64,000 nt of DNA from Roseobacter cerasinus (GTDB taxonomy: Bacteria; Pseudomonadota; Alphaproteobacteria; Rhodobacterales; Rhodobacteraceae), in assembly GCF_009811755.1 (NCBI RefSeq), contig NZ_BLIV01000007.1:124001-188000 (forward strand), read 5' to 3'. The notes below the pieces were generated by a model, which was given only the letters and a program-made list of their open reading frames with translations, did no database searches and was not told where the DNA came from. Shown here one piece after another: positions 16,534 through 27,599 of the stretch; positions within the stretch are counted from its first letter, which is position 1; each line of letters opens with the position of its first letter. A program made the position numbers and the translations under genes.

Positions 16534-16612
16534 GGGGCTGCTCCGGCAAGCGGTTTCAATGGGTCTCTGCCTGCAATATAGAAAGTCACAGGACAGGCGA
16601 CAAGGACCAGCC

Positions 16613-17755
16613 ATGATGGCGATTTTTGCCTCTGATCCCGCACGCGCCCGGGGGCGGCGCATACGGGAGGAGGAAAGCACCTTCCGCTCATGCTTTCAGC
16701 GTGACCGGGACCGGATCATTCATGCCAGCGCGTTCCGCAGGCTCAAGCACAAGACGCAGGTGTTCATCGAGCATGAGGGCGATTACTACCGCACGCGGCT
16801 GACGCATTCGATCGAGGTGGCGCAGGTGGCGCGCACGATTTCCGGCGCGTTGGGGCTGAATGCGGAGCTGACCGAGGCGGTGGCGCTCGCGCATGACCTC
16901 GGCCACACCCCCTTTGGCCACACCGGGGAGGATGCGCTCTCAGCCCTGATGGAGCCCTTTGGCGGGTTTGATCACAACGCGCAGGCGATCCGCATCGTGA
17001 CGCATCTGGAGCGCCACTATGCGGAGTTCGACGGGCTGAACCTGACGTGGGAGACGCTGGAGGGGCTGGCCAAGCACAATGGCCCGGTGACGGGCGCGGT
17101 GCCTTGGGCGCTGCAGGCCTGCAATGATCAGCTGGATCTGGAGCTGCACACCTTCGCCAGTGCCGAGGCGCAGGTGGCGGCCATTTCCGATGACGTGGCC
17201 TACAACCACCACGATCTGCACGACGGGCTGCGTGCAGAGTTGTTCTCCACCGATGAGCTGGCGGAATTGCCGATCCTGAAGGGCTGTTTCGGCGCGGTGG
17301 ATGAGCTCTATCCGGGGCTCAATTATTACCGCCGGCGACATGAGGCGTTGCGCCGCTTCTTTGGTGTGCTGGTGGAGGATGTGATCGGCTTTGCCCAAGC
17401 CCGTCTTCGGACCCTGCAACCGCAGTCGGTCGATGACATCCGCGCGGCGGGACGGACGATCATCCGCTTCTCCGACCCGGTCTTTGCCGATCTCAAGGTG
17501 ATCCGCGCGTTTCTGTTCGACCGGATGTACCGCGCCCCCAGCGTGGTGGAAATGCGGGCGCGGGTGACCCGCGTGGTGGAGGAGCTGTTTCCCTATTTCA
17601 TGGCGCATCCCGACCAACTGCCCAAGCAGTGGCGCAAGGATGTGGAAGAGGCGCAAGGCGAGGTGGCGCTGGCGCGCATTGTCTCTGACTATATCTCGGG
17701 CATGACCGACCGTTTTGCCTTGCAAGAGCATGAGCGGCTGATCGGCACCGCCTGA
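16613..17755 (+). CDS. dgt: Deoxyguanosinetriphosphate triphosphohydrolase-like protein
   Basis: 380 residues, start ATG 16613 with AAGGA just upstream. Hydrolyses dGTP (or other dNTPs) to the nucleoside and triphosphate. The HD-domain metal site is RLTHSIEVAQVARTI, then AHDLGHTPFGHTGE, with a later Asp in DDVAYNHHD. The N-terminal segment SCFQRDRDRIIHASAFRRLKHKTQVF is typical of the dGTPase subfamily found in alphaproteobacteria. It lies directly ahead of argS on the same strand with 69 bases between. Confidence 0.92.
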   Translation: MMAIFASDPARARGRRIREEESTFRSCFQRDRDRIIHASAFRRLKHKTQVFIEHEGDYYRTRLTHSIEVAQVARTISGALGLNAELTEAVALAHDLGHTPFGHTGEDALSALMEPFGGFDHNAQAIRIVTHLERHYAEFDGLNLTWETLEGLAKHNGPVTGAVPWALQACNDQLDLELHTFASAEAQVAAISDDVAYNHHDLHDGLRAELFSTDELAELPILKGCFGAVDELYPGLNYYRRRHEALRRFFGVLVEDVIGFAQARLRTLQPQSVDDIRAAGRTIIRFSDPVFADLKVIRAFLFDRMYRAPSVVEMRARVTRVVEELFPYFMAHPDQLPKQWRKDVEEAQGEVALARIVSDYISGMTDRFALQEHERLIGTA

Positions 17756-17824
17756 GTGCGGCTGCGGTTGACCCGCAGACCATGCGTGATACACCGCGCC
17801 AATCTTTTCCGAGGGACGCCCGAG

Positions 17825-19567
17825 ATGAACCTTTTTGCCGATATACGCGCGCTTGTGTTGGAGTGTTTGCAGGGGATGGTCGCAGGTGGCCAGCTGCCGG
17901 AAGGCCTGTCTTTTTCCAATGTCACGGTGGAACCGCCACGGGATGCCGCGCATGGTGATATGGCGACCAACGCAGCCATGGTTCTGGCGAAACCCACCGG
18001 GCAAAAGCCGCGCGATATTGCCGAAGCGCTGGCCGAACGGCTGCGCGCCGACGATCGCATCACCAGCGCCGAGGTGGCAGGGCCAGGGTTCCTGAACCTG
18101 CGGCTGGCGCCCGGCGTCTGGCAGGGCCTCATCGGCGGCATCCTGACCATGGGCGCCGAGTTCGGGCGCGCGACCCTGGGGCAGGGCAAGCGGATCCACG
18201 TGGAATATGTCTCCGCCAACCCCACCGGGCCGCTGCATGTGGGTCACACACGGGGCGCCGTCTTTGGCGATGCGCTGGCCTCGCTGCTGGAGTTCGCGGG
18301 CTACGAGGTCACGCGCGAATACTACATCAACGATGGCGGCGCGCAGGTCGATGTGCTCGCGCGGTCGGTCTATCTGCGCTATCTCGAAGCGCATGGGCAG
18401 GAGGTCGCCTTCCCCGATGGTACCTATCCGGGTGACTATCTGATTGCCGTGGGCGAGGCGTTGAAAGCCAAGGTGGGCGACAGCTTTGTCGATCAGGGCG
18501 AGCAGGTCTGGCTGGCCGACGTGCGGGAGTTCGCCACGGATGCGATGATGGATCTCATCCGCGCCGATCTGAAGGCGCTTGGGGTGGAGATGGATGTCTT
18601 TTACTCCGAGAAATCACTCTACGGCACGGGCCGGATCGAGGAGGCGATTGATGATCTACGCGACAAGGGCCTCATCTACGAAGGCGTGCTGGAGCCGCCC
18701 AAGGGCAAAAAGCCCGAGGATTGGGAGCCGCGCGAGCAGACGCTCTTCAAATCCACCGAGCATGGGGATGACGTGGATCGCCCGGTCAAGAAATCCGACG
18801 GGTCCTGGACCTATTTTGCGCCCGACATCGCCTATCACTATGACAAGGTGCAGCGCGGGTTCGATGCGCTCATCGACGTCTTTGGCGCCGATCACGGTGG
18901 CTATGTGAAGCGGATGAAAGCGGCGGTCTCCGCGCTCTCCGACGGCGCCGTGCCGCTCGACATCAAGCTCTGCCAGCTGGTCAAGCTCTTCAAGAACGGT
19001 GAACCTTTCAAGATGTCCAAGCGGGCGGGGACGTTTGTGACCTTACGCGATGTGGTCGATCAGGTGGGCCCCGATGTGACGCGCTTTGTCATGCTCACGC
19101 GCAAGAACGACGCGATGCTGGATTTCGACTTTGACAAGGTCATGGAGCAGAGCCGCGAGAACCCGGTGTTCTATGTGCAATACGCCCATGCGCGGGTGGC
19201 CAGTGCCATGCGCAAGGCGGCCGAGGCGGGCATGCCCGTCGATGACGCCACGCTGCAGGCCGCCGATCTCAGCTTGCTGGATCACGAGGCTGAACTGGGT
19301 CTCGCGGCAAAGCTCGCCGAATGGCCGCGCCTGGTCGAGGCCGCCGCGCACAGCAATGAGCCGCACCGCGTGGCCTTCTACCTCTATGAGCTTGCGGGCA
19401 CCTTCCATGCGCTCTGGAACAAGGGCAACGACGTGCCAAGCTTGCGGTTTGTGCAGGATGACCCAAAAGTCACAGCGGCGAAAATCGCCCTCGCACGCGC
19501 CACGAGCGTTGTAATTGCAGCCGGTCTTGGTATTCTCGGCGTCACACCGGCGCAGGAAATGCGGTAG
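17825..19567 (+). CDS. argS: Arginine--tRNA ligase
   Basis: 580 residues. Class I synthetase charging tRNA-Arg. It shows the N-terminal Add-1 domain (residues 1-100), the HIGH variant HVGH within [17 protein letters not shown], a KMSKR loop ([10 protein letters not shown], around residue 396), and the DALR anticodon-binding end [19 protein letters not shown]. Start ATG 17825 follows GAGGGACGCC. It precedes the SPOR-domain gene by 77 bases. Confidence 0.95.
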   Translation: MNLFADIRALVLECLQGMVAGGQLPEGLSFSNVTVEPPRDAAHGDMATNAAMVLAKPTGQKPRDIAEALAERLRADDRITSAEVAGPGFLNLRLAPGVWQGLIGGILTMGAEFGRATLGQGKRIHVEYVSANPTGPLHVGHTRGAVFGDALASLLEFAGYEVTREYYINDGGAQVDVLARSVYLRYLEAHGQEVAFPDGTYPGDYLIAVGEALKAKVGDSFVDQGEQVWLADVREFATDAMMDLIRADLKALGVEMDVFYSEKSLYGTGRIEEAIDDLRDKGLIYEGVLEPPKGKKPEDWEPREQTLFKSTEHGDDVDRPVKKSDGSWTYFAPDIAYHYDKVQRGFDALIDVFGADHGGYVKRMKAAVSALSDGAVPLDIKLCQLVKLFKNGEPFKMSKRAGTFVTLRDVVDQVGPDVTRFVMLTRKNDAMLDFDFDKVMEQSRENPVFYVQYAHARVASAMRKAAEAGMPVDDATLQAADLSLLDHEAELGLAAKLAEWPRLVEAAAHSNEPHRVAFYLYELAGTFHALWNKGNDVPSLRFVQDDPKVTAAKIALARATSVVIAAGLGILGVTPAQEMR

Positions 19568-19644
19568 CAAATCGCAACCTTCGCCAGAGCAGGCAAGCAT
19601 CGGACGACTCGCGCGGCATGTATCTCGCGGGCAGTGAGGCGACA

Positions 19645-20610
19645 ATGGCAGACATTCAATTCTCCCATGGCATGGGGGCCTACGGGCGTGAGCCGGAGGC
19701 CGAAGACGACGCGTTCAACTCCGGTGGCATGGTCATGATGACCAATGTGGCCGGCGCGGTGGTCTCGCTGGCGTTGATCGCGGGCATAGGGGTCTGGGGC
19801 TACCAGCTGATGGTGCGGGACGTCTCGGGCATTCCCGTGGTCCGCGCCGCGGAGGGCGAAATGCGCGTACGCCCCGACGATCCGGGTGGACAGCTTGCGC
19901 GCAACCAGGGGTTGTCGGTGAATGCGGTTGCCGCTGACGGGGCGGCCAGCGGTCCGGTCGATCAGGTTGTTCTGGCGCCGCGTGACATGGATCTCGCAGA
20001 CGAGGATCAGCCCATTCGCGCCGATGCCGTGGAATCGGTGCGCCAGCCACAACCGCTGGCCCCTGCTGAAGAGATCATCGCTGGTGCGAAGCCTGTTGCC
20101 GCGCGGGTGCAGCCCGTCGTGGCGGATGCAGCGCAGGCCGGAGCCATCGACGCGGTTGTGGCGGAGCTGACGGCAGGGATTACGCCGCTTGACACGCCAG
20201 AGGGGGAGCTCGCAGCCCAGGACGTATCCGATGAGGGAGAGACGCCAGCGTCGGATCAGTGGGTCAAACGGCCTCGGCTGCGTCCGGGGGCTCGTGTTCA
20301 GCAGGCCGCCTTCGTCTCGACAGCACCCTCGGCCGAGGTTGAGGCAGCGGCGATCCCGTCTGGCACGCGGCTTGTGCAACTGGGCGCCTTCGACAGTGCC
20401 GATGTGGCGCGCAGCGAGTGGGGCCGCCTGCAAGGGCGTTTCGGCGAATACATGCAGAATAAGTCCCGCGTTGTGCAGCAGACGGACTCTGGCGGGCGCA
20501 GCTTCTACCGCTTGCGCGCCATGGGCTTTGTCGATCTGGCGGATGCACGTCGCTTTTGCTCCGCGCTGAAGGCTGAAGGGGCGGATTGCATTCCCGTGGC
20601 CGCAAAGTGA
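19645..20610 (+). CDS. SPOR domain-containing membrane protein
   Basis: 321 residues. A short cytoplasmic N-terminus, one membrane segment (about residues 30-52, MVMMTNVAGAVVSLALIAGI), a low-complexity Ala/Val/Pro/Glu-rich stalk of about 170 residues and a C-terminal SPOR domain (about 236-321: TRLVQLGAFDSADVARSEW to FCSALKAEGADCIPV). SPOR domains bind denuded glycan strands at the septum, so it probably acts in cell division in the periplasm. Its stop overlaps the nagZ GTG start by 4 bases (GTGA), so the two are co-translated. Confidence 0.88.
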   Translation: MADIQFSHGMGAYGREPEAEDDAFNSGGMVMMTNVAGAVVSLALIAGIGVWGYQLMVRDVSGIPVVRAAEGEMRVRPDDPGGQLARNQGLSVNAVAADGAASGPVDQVVLAPRDMDLADEDQPIRADAVESVRQPQPLAPAEEIIAGAKPVAARVQPVVADAAQAGAIDAVVAELTAGITPLDTPEGELAAQDVSDEGETPASDQWVKRPRLRPGARVQQAAFVSTAPSAEVEAAAIPSGTRLVQLGAFDSADVARSEWGRLQGRFGEYMQNKSRVVQQTDSGGRSFYRLRAMGFVDLADARRFCSALKAEGADCIPVAAK

Positions 20611-21605
20611 GCCGCTTCGGCGCCACTATTTTGGACGCCGACGGGCTGGTGCTGACCGCTGACGAAAAGGCCTTCTTCAAGGATGCGAACCCCTTCGGGT
20701 TTATTCTCTTCGCCCGCAATATTGAAACGCCTGATCAGGTGCGCAGGCTCTGTGCTGAGATGCGCGCCGCCGTGGGGCGCGATGCCCCCATCACCATCGA
20801 TCAGGAAGGGGGCCGCGTGCAGCGGCTGCGCGGGCCAACCTGGACAGAGTGGACACCGCCGCTTGACTTTATCCAAGCCGCAGGTGCGCAGGCGGAAGAG
20901 GCCATGTATCTGCGTTACCGCCTGATCGCCGCAGAGCTTCACGACCTCGGCATCGACGGCAATTGCGCGCCCATGGTGGACTTGGCGAGCGCTGAGACGC
21001 ATACCTTCCTGCGCAACAGATGTTATGGGGGTAGCCCGGATGCCGTTGCGCGTCTTGGACGCGCAACGGCATCCGGGCTCCTGGCAGGTGGCGTCCTTCC
21101 GGTGCTCAAACACGTGCCGGGGCATGGCCGCGCGACCCTCGACAGCCATTTCGACCTGCCGCGCGTGACAGCCGACGCCGAGACCCTGCTGCAGGAGGAT
21201 TTTGCGCCCTTTGCCGCTCTCTCTGATCTCCCCATGGGGATGACGGCGCATCTGGTCTACGAGGCTTTTGATGCGCGCCCCGCCACGCTTTCCCCCCGGA
21301 TGGTGGAGGTGATCCGCGAAGAGATTGGGTTCGACAATCTGCTCATGACCGATGATGCGAGCATGAAAGCGTTAAACGGATCCCCCGAAGAGATCACCAC
21401 CGGCGCGCTCGCCGCAGGCTGTGACGTGGTGCTCTACTGCAATGCGCCGCTGGACATCCGCCGCCGCGTGGCTGAGGCCGCAGGTGAGATGACAGGCGCC
21501 GCACAGGCTCGCGCCGAGCGCGCCCTCGCCCATCGTACGCCGCCGGATGATATTGACATTGACGCCACGCGCGCGCAGCTTGAGACGCTGTTGAGCGGGG
21601 CTTAA
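20607..21605 (+). CDS. nagZ: Beta-N-acetylhexosaminidase (peptidoglycan recycling)
   Basis: 332 residues, GTG start at 20607 inside the stop of the SPOR gene. Glycoside hydrolase family 3; removes GlcNAc from GlcNAc-anhydroMurNAc (peptides). Motifs: ITIDQEGGRVQRL, KHVPGHGRATLDSH (the His of the catalytic dyad loop), and LLMTDDASMKAL with the catalytic Asp. anmK (36.9 kb), which acts on the next intermediate of this recycling route, is elsewhere in the window. The next gene, scpA, starts 11 bases after. Confidence 0.93.
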   Translation: MSRFGATILDADGLVLTADEKAFFKDANPFGFILFARNIETPDQVRRLCAEMRAAVGRDAPITIDQEGGRVQRLRGPTWTEWTPPLDFIQAAGAQAEEAMYLRYRLIAAELHDLGIDGNCAPMVDLASAETHTFLRNRCYGGSPDAVARLGRATASGLLAGGVLPVLKHVPGHGRATLDSHFDLPRVTADAETLLQEDFAPFAALSDLPMGMTAHLVYEAFDARPATLSPRMVEVIREEIGFDNLLMTDDASMKALNGSPEEITTGALAAGCDVVLYCNAPLDIRRRVAEAAGEMTGAAQARAERALAHRTPPDDIDIDATRAQLETLLSGA

Positions 21606-21616
21606 GGTCGTTACGC

Positions 21617-22408
21617 ATGGCTGAGACACCTTTCGAGGAAGACACCCTATCGGTGGCGGATCGGCTCGCTGCCGAGGCGCTGATTGTGGATGTCGACGGC
21701 TTTGAAGGGCCGCTTGACTTGCTTTTGACCCTCAGCCGCACCCAGAAGGTGGATCTGCGCAAGATCTCTGTTCTGGACCTCGCGCGGCAGTATCTGGCCT
21801 TTGTGGAGCGCGCGAAGGCGTTGCGGCTGGAACTGGCGGCGGATTATCTGGTCATGGCCGCCTGGCTCGCCTTTCTGAAATCCCGCCTGCTCTTGCCGCC
21901 CGATCCAACAGAAGAAGGGCCAAGCGGAGAGGAACTGGCAGCACATCTGGCCTTCCAGCTTGAGCGGCTACAGGCCATGCGCGACGCCGCAGCGCGGCTG
22001 ATGGGGCGCGACCGTTTGGGCCGCGACTTCTTTGCACGTGGCCAAACACATGAGGTCACGCGGGTGCGCAAGGTGCAATACACCGCGACGCTTCTGGATC
22101 TGATGCAGGGTTATGCCCGCATCCGCACCCGCGACGAATTCCGCCCCTTTGTCATGGACCGCGACGCGGTGTTCACCATGGAGCAGGCGCTCGACCGGAT
22201 GCGCGGGTTGATCGGCTTTGCGGGAGACTGGACCGATATTTCCAGCTATCTTCCCGAAGGCTGGGAGATGGACCCGGTGCGCCGCCGCTCAGCCACTGCC
22301 GCAACCTTTGCCGCATCGCTGGAGCTTGTTAAAGAGGGCCATCTGGAGATCCGGCAGTCCGAGACATTCGCGCCGATCCAGCTGCGCAAGAAGGACAGCC
22401 CGAATTGA
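21617..22408 (+). CDS. scpA: Segregation and condensation protein A
   Basis: 263 residues, typical kleisin length. Links the SMC heads and carries ScpB in the chromosome condensation complex. The N-terminal hallmark VDGFEGPLDLLLTLSRTQK is present at about residues 25-43, with a C-terminal winged-helix part (SLELVKEGHLEIRQSETFAPIQLR). Its stop overlaps the scpB TTG start (TTGA). Confidence 0.94.
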   Translation: MAETPFEEDTLSVADRLAAEALIVDVDGFEGPLDLLLTLSRTQKVDLRKISVLDLARQYLAFVERAKALRLELAADYLVMAAWLAFLKSRLLLPPDPTEEGPSGEELAAHLAFQLERLQAMRDAAARLMGRDRLGRDFFARGQTHEVTRVRKVQYTATLLDLMQGYARIRTRDEFRPFVMDRDAVFTMEQALDRMRGLIGFAGDWTDISSYLPEGWEMDPVRRRSATAATFAASLELVKEGHLEIRQSETFAPIQLRKKDSPN

Positions 22409-23064
22409 GCGACGACTCCACGCCCGAGCAGGAAGAGAGCCTTTTTGAGGCGCCGCCTATGGGTGAGCAGGAGCGCATGGTCGAGGCCATCCTCTTTGCC
22501 ACGGCGGAGCCCATCACCCTGCGCGAGCTGACCGCGCGCATGCCGCATGGCTCGGACCCCGCGGAGGCGCTGGTGCATCTGCGCAAACGCTACGAGGGGC
22601 GGGGGGTCACCTTGAGCAGGATCGGCGATGCCTGGGCGATACGGACCGCGCCGGACCTGGGCTTCCTGATGCAGCGTGAAACGGTCGAGACCCGCAAGCT
22701 CAGCCGGGCCGCCATCGAGACGCTCGCGATCATCGCCTATCATCAACCGGTCACCCGCGCTGAGATAGAGGAGATCCGCGGTGTTTCGGTCAGCCGCGGT
22801 ACCGTGGATCAGTTGCTGGAGATGGAGTGGATCCGCTTTGGTCGCCGCAAGATGACGCCAGGACGGCCCGTGACCTTCGTGGTCACGCCGGGCTTTCTCG
22901 ATCACTTCGGGTTGGAAAACGCGCGCGATCTGCCGGGTCTGAAAGAGCTGCGCGCGGCGGGTCTGTTGGAAAACCGCCCGCCGCCCGGATCTGGTTTGCC
23001 CGGCCCGGAAGATGAGCCTGACGAAGGGCGTGTCGAAGGACAAAGCGAGCTTTTTGAGGATTGA
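22405..23064 (+). CDS. scpB: Segregation and condensation protein B
   Basis: 219 residues, start TTG 22405 in a 4-base overlap with scpA; an ATG inside would lose the conserved first helix. Two winged-helix domains: LRELTARMPHG and the second with LAIIAYHQPVTRAEIEEIRGV and LEMEWIRFGRRKMTPGRP. A Pro/Glu-rich tail follows. Works with ScpA and SMC. A 61-residue gene follows 72 bases later, where many relatives have tat genes. Confidence 0.92.
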   Translation: MSDDSTPEQEESLFEAPPMGEQERMVEAILFATAEPITLRELTARMPHGSDPAEALVHLRKRYEGRGVTLSRIGDAWAIRTAPDLGFLMQRETVETRKLSRAAIETLAIIAYHQPVTRAEIEEIRGVSVSRGTVDQLLEMEWIRFGRRKMTPGRPVTFVVTPGFLDHFGLENARDLPGLKELRAAGLLENRPPPGSGLPGPEDEPDEGRVEGQSELFED

Positions 23065-23136
23065 GCGCGTTTGTTCTGAAAATTGCTGCAATCTGTCATA
23101 TATTTCCATCTATGACGTTCTGAACGAGGCAGAGGA

Positions 23137-23322
23137 ATGGACCGACTGATCAACATGATCCTGCGGCAGATCATCCGGCGACTTGTGAATAAGGGGCTGA
23201 GCGCCGGGTTCAGAAAGACCTCGTCCAGGAGAAAATCTGATACTGGTCCGGAGCCGTCGCCCGAGCGTCAGAAACAGATCCGGCAGGCGGCGAAAGCCCT
23301 GCGCCACATGACCCGGCGGTAG
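23137..23322 (+). CDS. Small basic hypothetical protein
   Basis: 61 residues, start ATG 23137 with AGAGGA directly upstream. Strongly basic: an amphipathic N-terminus (LINMILRQIIRRLVNKGLSA), a Ser/Arg-rich middle and a helical end (RQKQIRQAAKALRHMTRR). It has no catalytic motif. It may be a conserved small protein of this group, but I cannot name it. It lies downstream of scpB and upstream of palindromic repeat copy B. Confidence 0.6.
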   Translation: MDRLINMILRQIIRRLVNKGLSAGFRKTSSRRKSDTGPEPSPERQKQIRQAAKALRHMTRR

Positions 23323-23371
23323 CGCTGACCAAATCTCCAGCCGTGCGTCTAAGTCAAAAGATAGCGCTGAG

Positions 23372-23464
23372 GGTGGCCCAAGGCCCACCCCACCTGCCTG
23401 CTGCAGCCGGAGGCGTTTGTGCGACCGGTATGTCCCAGCAGGTCAGGTGGGCTTTCAGGCCACC
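23372..23464 (+). repeat. Palindromic intergenic repeat, copy B (long form)
   Basis: Starts GGTGGCCCAAGGCCCACC, then CCACCTGCC, and ends GGTGGGCTTTCAGGCCACC. Outer arms GGTGGCC (23372-23378) and GGCCACC (23458-23464) pair perfectly. Inner arms GCCCACC (23383-23389) and GGTGGGC (23446-23452) also pair, as do CACCTGCCTGCTG and CAGCAGGTCAGGTG with one extra base. The loop is longer than in copy A (924-981). It sits 50 bases after the 61-residue gene and 94 bases before the dCTP deaminase stop. Confidence 0.7.
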
Positions 23465-23557
23465 TTCGCCCCATCGCCTGCATGTACAGGTGTCGCACTT
23501 GGCCGACGGATGTATGGCAATCCCAGATCCGACCTTGCCAGGGTGACGGAGTGCGCT

Positions 23558-24634
23558 CTATTTGGCGCGAAAATGTTTCGACAGCTTTAAGCCCTGCCCC
23601 TGATAGTTCGACGCAATGCCCACACCATAAAGCTGCGTTGGCACTTCTGCCATCCGCTCATAGATCAGGCGGCCCACCACTTGCCCATGCTCCAGCACAA
23701 ACGGAGCCTCATGGCAGCGCACCTCCAGCACCCCGCGCGAGCCCGCGCCGCCCGCTGCATCATGGCCGAACCCGGGGTCGAAGAACCCCGCATAATGCAC
23801 GCGGAACTCTCCCACCATCGCCAGGAACGGGGCCATTTCGGCGGCATATTCGGGCGGGATCGTGACCGCTTCGCGGCTCACCAGAATGTAGAAGGCGCCC
23901 GGATCCAGGATGATCTGGCCTGTGTCGCTGTGCACCTCTTCCCAGTAGGCGCGCGGATCGTAGTGGTTGATCAGGTCCAGATCAATCACACCGGTATGAG
24001 GCTTGGCCCGGTAGCCCACAAGCGTGGTGTCCGGCAGGCGCAGATCTACCGAGAAACCCAGCCCATCGTCGATCACCACCTCTCCATCGACGAGCGGGGT
24101 CTCGGCGTGCAGGGCGCGCAGCGCATCGTCATCCAGCACCGCCTGTCCGTCGCCAAAGCGGATTTGGTTGAGCCGCATGCCCGGACGCACCAGAACCGAG
24201 AACGAGCGCGGACAGATCTCGGCGTAAAGCGGGCCGCAATAGCCCGGTGCAATCCGGTCGAACTCCGTGCCGCCATCGGTGATGGTGCGGGTCAGCAGAT
24301 CAAGCCGCCCGGTGGAGCTCTTGGCATTGGCCACGGCCTGAACCCCATTGGGCAGGGCCAGCGATTCCATCAGGGGAACCACATAGACGCAGCCTTTCTC
24401 CAGCACCGCGCCACCGGAAAGATCGACCTGATGCATCTCGAATTCTGCCAACCGGTCCAGAACGCGCGCATCGTGACCCGCAAGGAACGAGGCCCGCACG
24501 CGGTAGGCCATTGTGCCCAAACGCAAGTCGAGGCTGGCGGGCTGGATCTGACCGGCGATGATCTCACGCGTGGCGGCGATCTGGCTGTTCGCAATCATGC
24601 GGCTGATCAGTTGATTGGGCAGCACTCCGCTCAT
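23558..24634 (-). CDS. 2'-deoxycytidine 5'-triphosphate deaminase, double-domain form
   Basis: 358 residues, roughly twice the length of E. coli Dcd. It consists of two related DCD halves. The N half (about 1-180) contains IIAGQIQPASLDLRLG and NAKSSTGRLDLLTRTITDGG. The C half (about 185-358) contains WEEVHSDTGQIILDPGAFY and the end LYGVGIASNYQGQGLKLSKH. Deaminates dCTP to dUTP for thymidylate synthesis. The long form is typical of alphaproteobacteria; I do not read it as phage defence. The tRNA-Pro gene lies 67 bases upstream. Confidence 0.88.
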   Translation of the reverse strand: MSGVLPNQLISRMIANSQIAATREIIAGQIQPASLDLRLGTMAYRVRASFLAGHDARVLDRLAEFEMHQVDLSGGAVLEKGCVYVVPLMESLALPNGVQAVANAKSSTGRLDLLTRTITDGGTEFDRIAPGYCGPLYAEICPRSFSVLVRPGMRLNQIRFGDGQAVLDDDALRALHAETPLVDGEVVIDDGLGFSVDLRLPDTTLVGYRAKPHTGVIDLDLINHYDPRAYWEEVHSDTGQIILDPGAFYILVSREAVTIPPEYAAEMAPFLAMVGEFRVHYAGFFDPGFGHDAAGGAGSRGVLEVRCHEAPFVLEHGQVVGRLIYERMAEVPTQLYGVGIASNYQGQGLKLSKHFRAK

Positions 24635-24701
24635 CTTGAACCTCCCTGAAATGCAAATGCCCGCGCAGATGCACGGGCCTTTGTCACATGTCGGCTCGTG
24701 G

Positions 24702-24775
24702 TCGGGCTAGCAGGACTCGAACCTGCGACCTTCCGTCCCCCAGACGGACGCGCTACCAGGCTGCGCCATAGCCCG
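24702..24775 (-). tRNA. tRNA-Pro (anticodon GGG)
   Basis: 74 bases on the minus strand. Acceptor CGGGCTA pairs with TAGCCCG, with discriminator A. The D arm is GCGC-AGCCTGGTA-GCGC. The anticodon stem TCCGT/ACGGA encloses CTGGGGG, giving anticodon GGG. The variable loop is 5 bases and the T arm is GCAGG-TTCGAGT-CCTGC. CCA is not encoded. It reads CCC and CCU proline codons. Confidence 0.96.
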
Positions 24776-24831
24776 ACACGACGGCGTACATACCCGATCT
24801 GAGGGCCGAGGCAAGAGCGAATTGGCATCGG

Positions 24832-26220
<1,389 letters not shown>

Positions 26221-26224
26221 CAGA

Positions 26225-26527
26225 TCAGGACTTGTTCCCGTCGGCCACGCGGTCTTTCATCAGATGCGAGGGGCGGAAGGTGAGCACCCGGCGCGGGTTG
26301 ATCGGCACCTCTTCGCCGGTTTTGGGGTTGCGTCCGATCCGGGCGGATTTGTCCCGAACCGAAAAGGTGCCGAAGGACGAGATCTTCACCTGCTCGCCGC
26401 GCACCAGTGCGTCCGACAGATGCTCCAGCACGGATTCGACAAGCTGTGCGCTCTCATTGCGGGACAAGCCCACTTCGCGGAACACGGCCTCGCTCAAGTC
26501 CATGCGTGTCAATGTCTTTTCGGCCAT
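26225..26527 (-). CDS. ihfA: Integration host factor subunit alpha
   Basis: 100 residues, full length. Nucleoid DNA-bending protein of the HU/IHF family. Motifs: [32 protein letters not shown], and the DNA-intercalating beta arm [19 protein letters not shown]. It would pair with IhfB, not present here. The order fabH-ihfA-merR is conserved in relatives. Start ATG 26527 follows the usual A/G-rich leader. Confidence 0.95.
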   Translation of the reverse strand: MAEKTLTRMDLSEAVFREVGLSRNESAQLVESVLEHLSDALVRGEQVKISSFGTFSVRDKSARIGRNPKTGEEVPINPRRVLTFRPSHLMKDRVADGNKS

Positions 26528-26627
26528 CGTGTCCCCCCTGTCGGATTTTCACCAACCATAGGGGTGTCAGAATTTCAGAGTCAATATCAATGGCTTGGCC
26601 GCTGCCGATTGAGCGGGAAAATCTGCC

Positions 26628-27599
26628 CTACCACCGCAACACAACAGCGCCCCAGGCCAAACCACCGCCGATGGCCTCGGTGACGATCAGGTCCCCGGGC
26701 TTGATCTGGCCGCGATCCCGGCCCACGGAGAGGGCGAGGGGAATCGACGCCGCCGAGGTGTTGCCGTGGTCCTGCACGGTCACAACCACGTTTTCCATCG
26801 GCAGGCCCAGCTTCTTGGCCGTGCCCTGGATGATCCGAATATTGGCCTGATGCGGCACGATCCAGTCGACATCACCGGCGGAAACGCCAGCGCGCTCCAT
26901 GGCTTTGTTGGCGGTGGCGGCGAGCTTTTCCACCGCATGGCGGAACACCTGATTGCCTTGCATGCGCAGATAGCCGGTTGTGCCGGTCGAGACACCGCCA
27001 TCCACATAGAGCAGATCCTTGTGCCGCCCGTCGGAATTCAGATCTGTGGACAGAACCCCACGATCATCAGATGTCCCGGCACTCTCTGTTGCCTCCAGCA
27101 CCAGAGCGCCCGCGCCATCGCCAAAGAGCACGCAGGTGGAACGGTCGGTCCAATCCATGATGCGGCTGAAGGTTTCGGCGCCGATGACCAGCACCCGCTG
27201 CGCCTGACCCGAGAGGATCAGCGCATTGGCGTTGGTGAGCGCATAGATAAAGCCTGCGCAGACGGCCTGCACATCAAAGGCAAAGCCGCCCTGCATGCCC
27301 AGTTCGGCCTGCACCATTGTGGCAGCAGACGGGAAGGTCAGATCGGCGGTGGAGGTCGCGAGGACAATCGCATCAATGTCTGACGGCTCCAGACCCGCAT
27401 CCGCCAACGCGGCTCGTGCGGCCCTGGTTGCCATATTGGAGGTGGTCTCATTTTCGGCTGCAAAATGCCGCCGCTCTATGCCGGAGCGGGTGCGGATCCA
27501 TTCGTCATTGGTGTCGAGCTTCGCCTCGAACTCCGCATTTGGAACCACACGTTCGGGCAGATAATGGCCCACACCTTTAACAACCGCGCGCAGGGTCAT
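26628..27599 (-). CDS. fabH: Beta-ketoacyl-ACP synthase III
   Basis: 323 residues. Condenses acetyl-CoA with malonyl-ACP to start fatty-acid synthesis. Catalytic Cys at C114 (VQAVCAGFIYAL), His in WIVPHQANIRII and Asn in QDHGNTSAASIPLAL form the triad. The family start (VVKGVGHYLPERVVPN) and end (GGGLAWGAVVLRW) are present. The start overlaps the plsX stop by 4 bases, so plsX and fabH are co-translated. Confidence 0.96.
   Translation of the reverse strand: MTLRAVVKGVGHYLPERVVPNAEFEAKLDTNDEWIRTRSGIERRHFAAENETTSNMATRAARAALADAGLEPSDIDAIVLATSTADLTFPSAATMVQAELGMQGGFAFDVQAVCAGFIYALTNANALILSGQAQRVLVIGAETFSRIMDWTDRSTCVLFGDGAGALVLEATESAGTSDDRGVLSTDLNSDGRHKDLLYVDGGVSTGTTGYLRMQGNQVFRHAVEKLAATANKAMERAGVSAGDVDWIVPHQANIRIIQGTAKKLGLPMENVVVTVQDHGNTSAASIPLALSVGRDRGQIKPGDLIVTEAIGGGLAWGAVVLRW

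Noticed and set aside
16613-24634. dgt and dCTP deaminase as a nucleotide-depletion phage defence
   Set aside because: Both are in conserved housekeeping surroundings and are common in alphaproteobacteria in these forms; no companion defence gene is adjacent.
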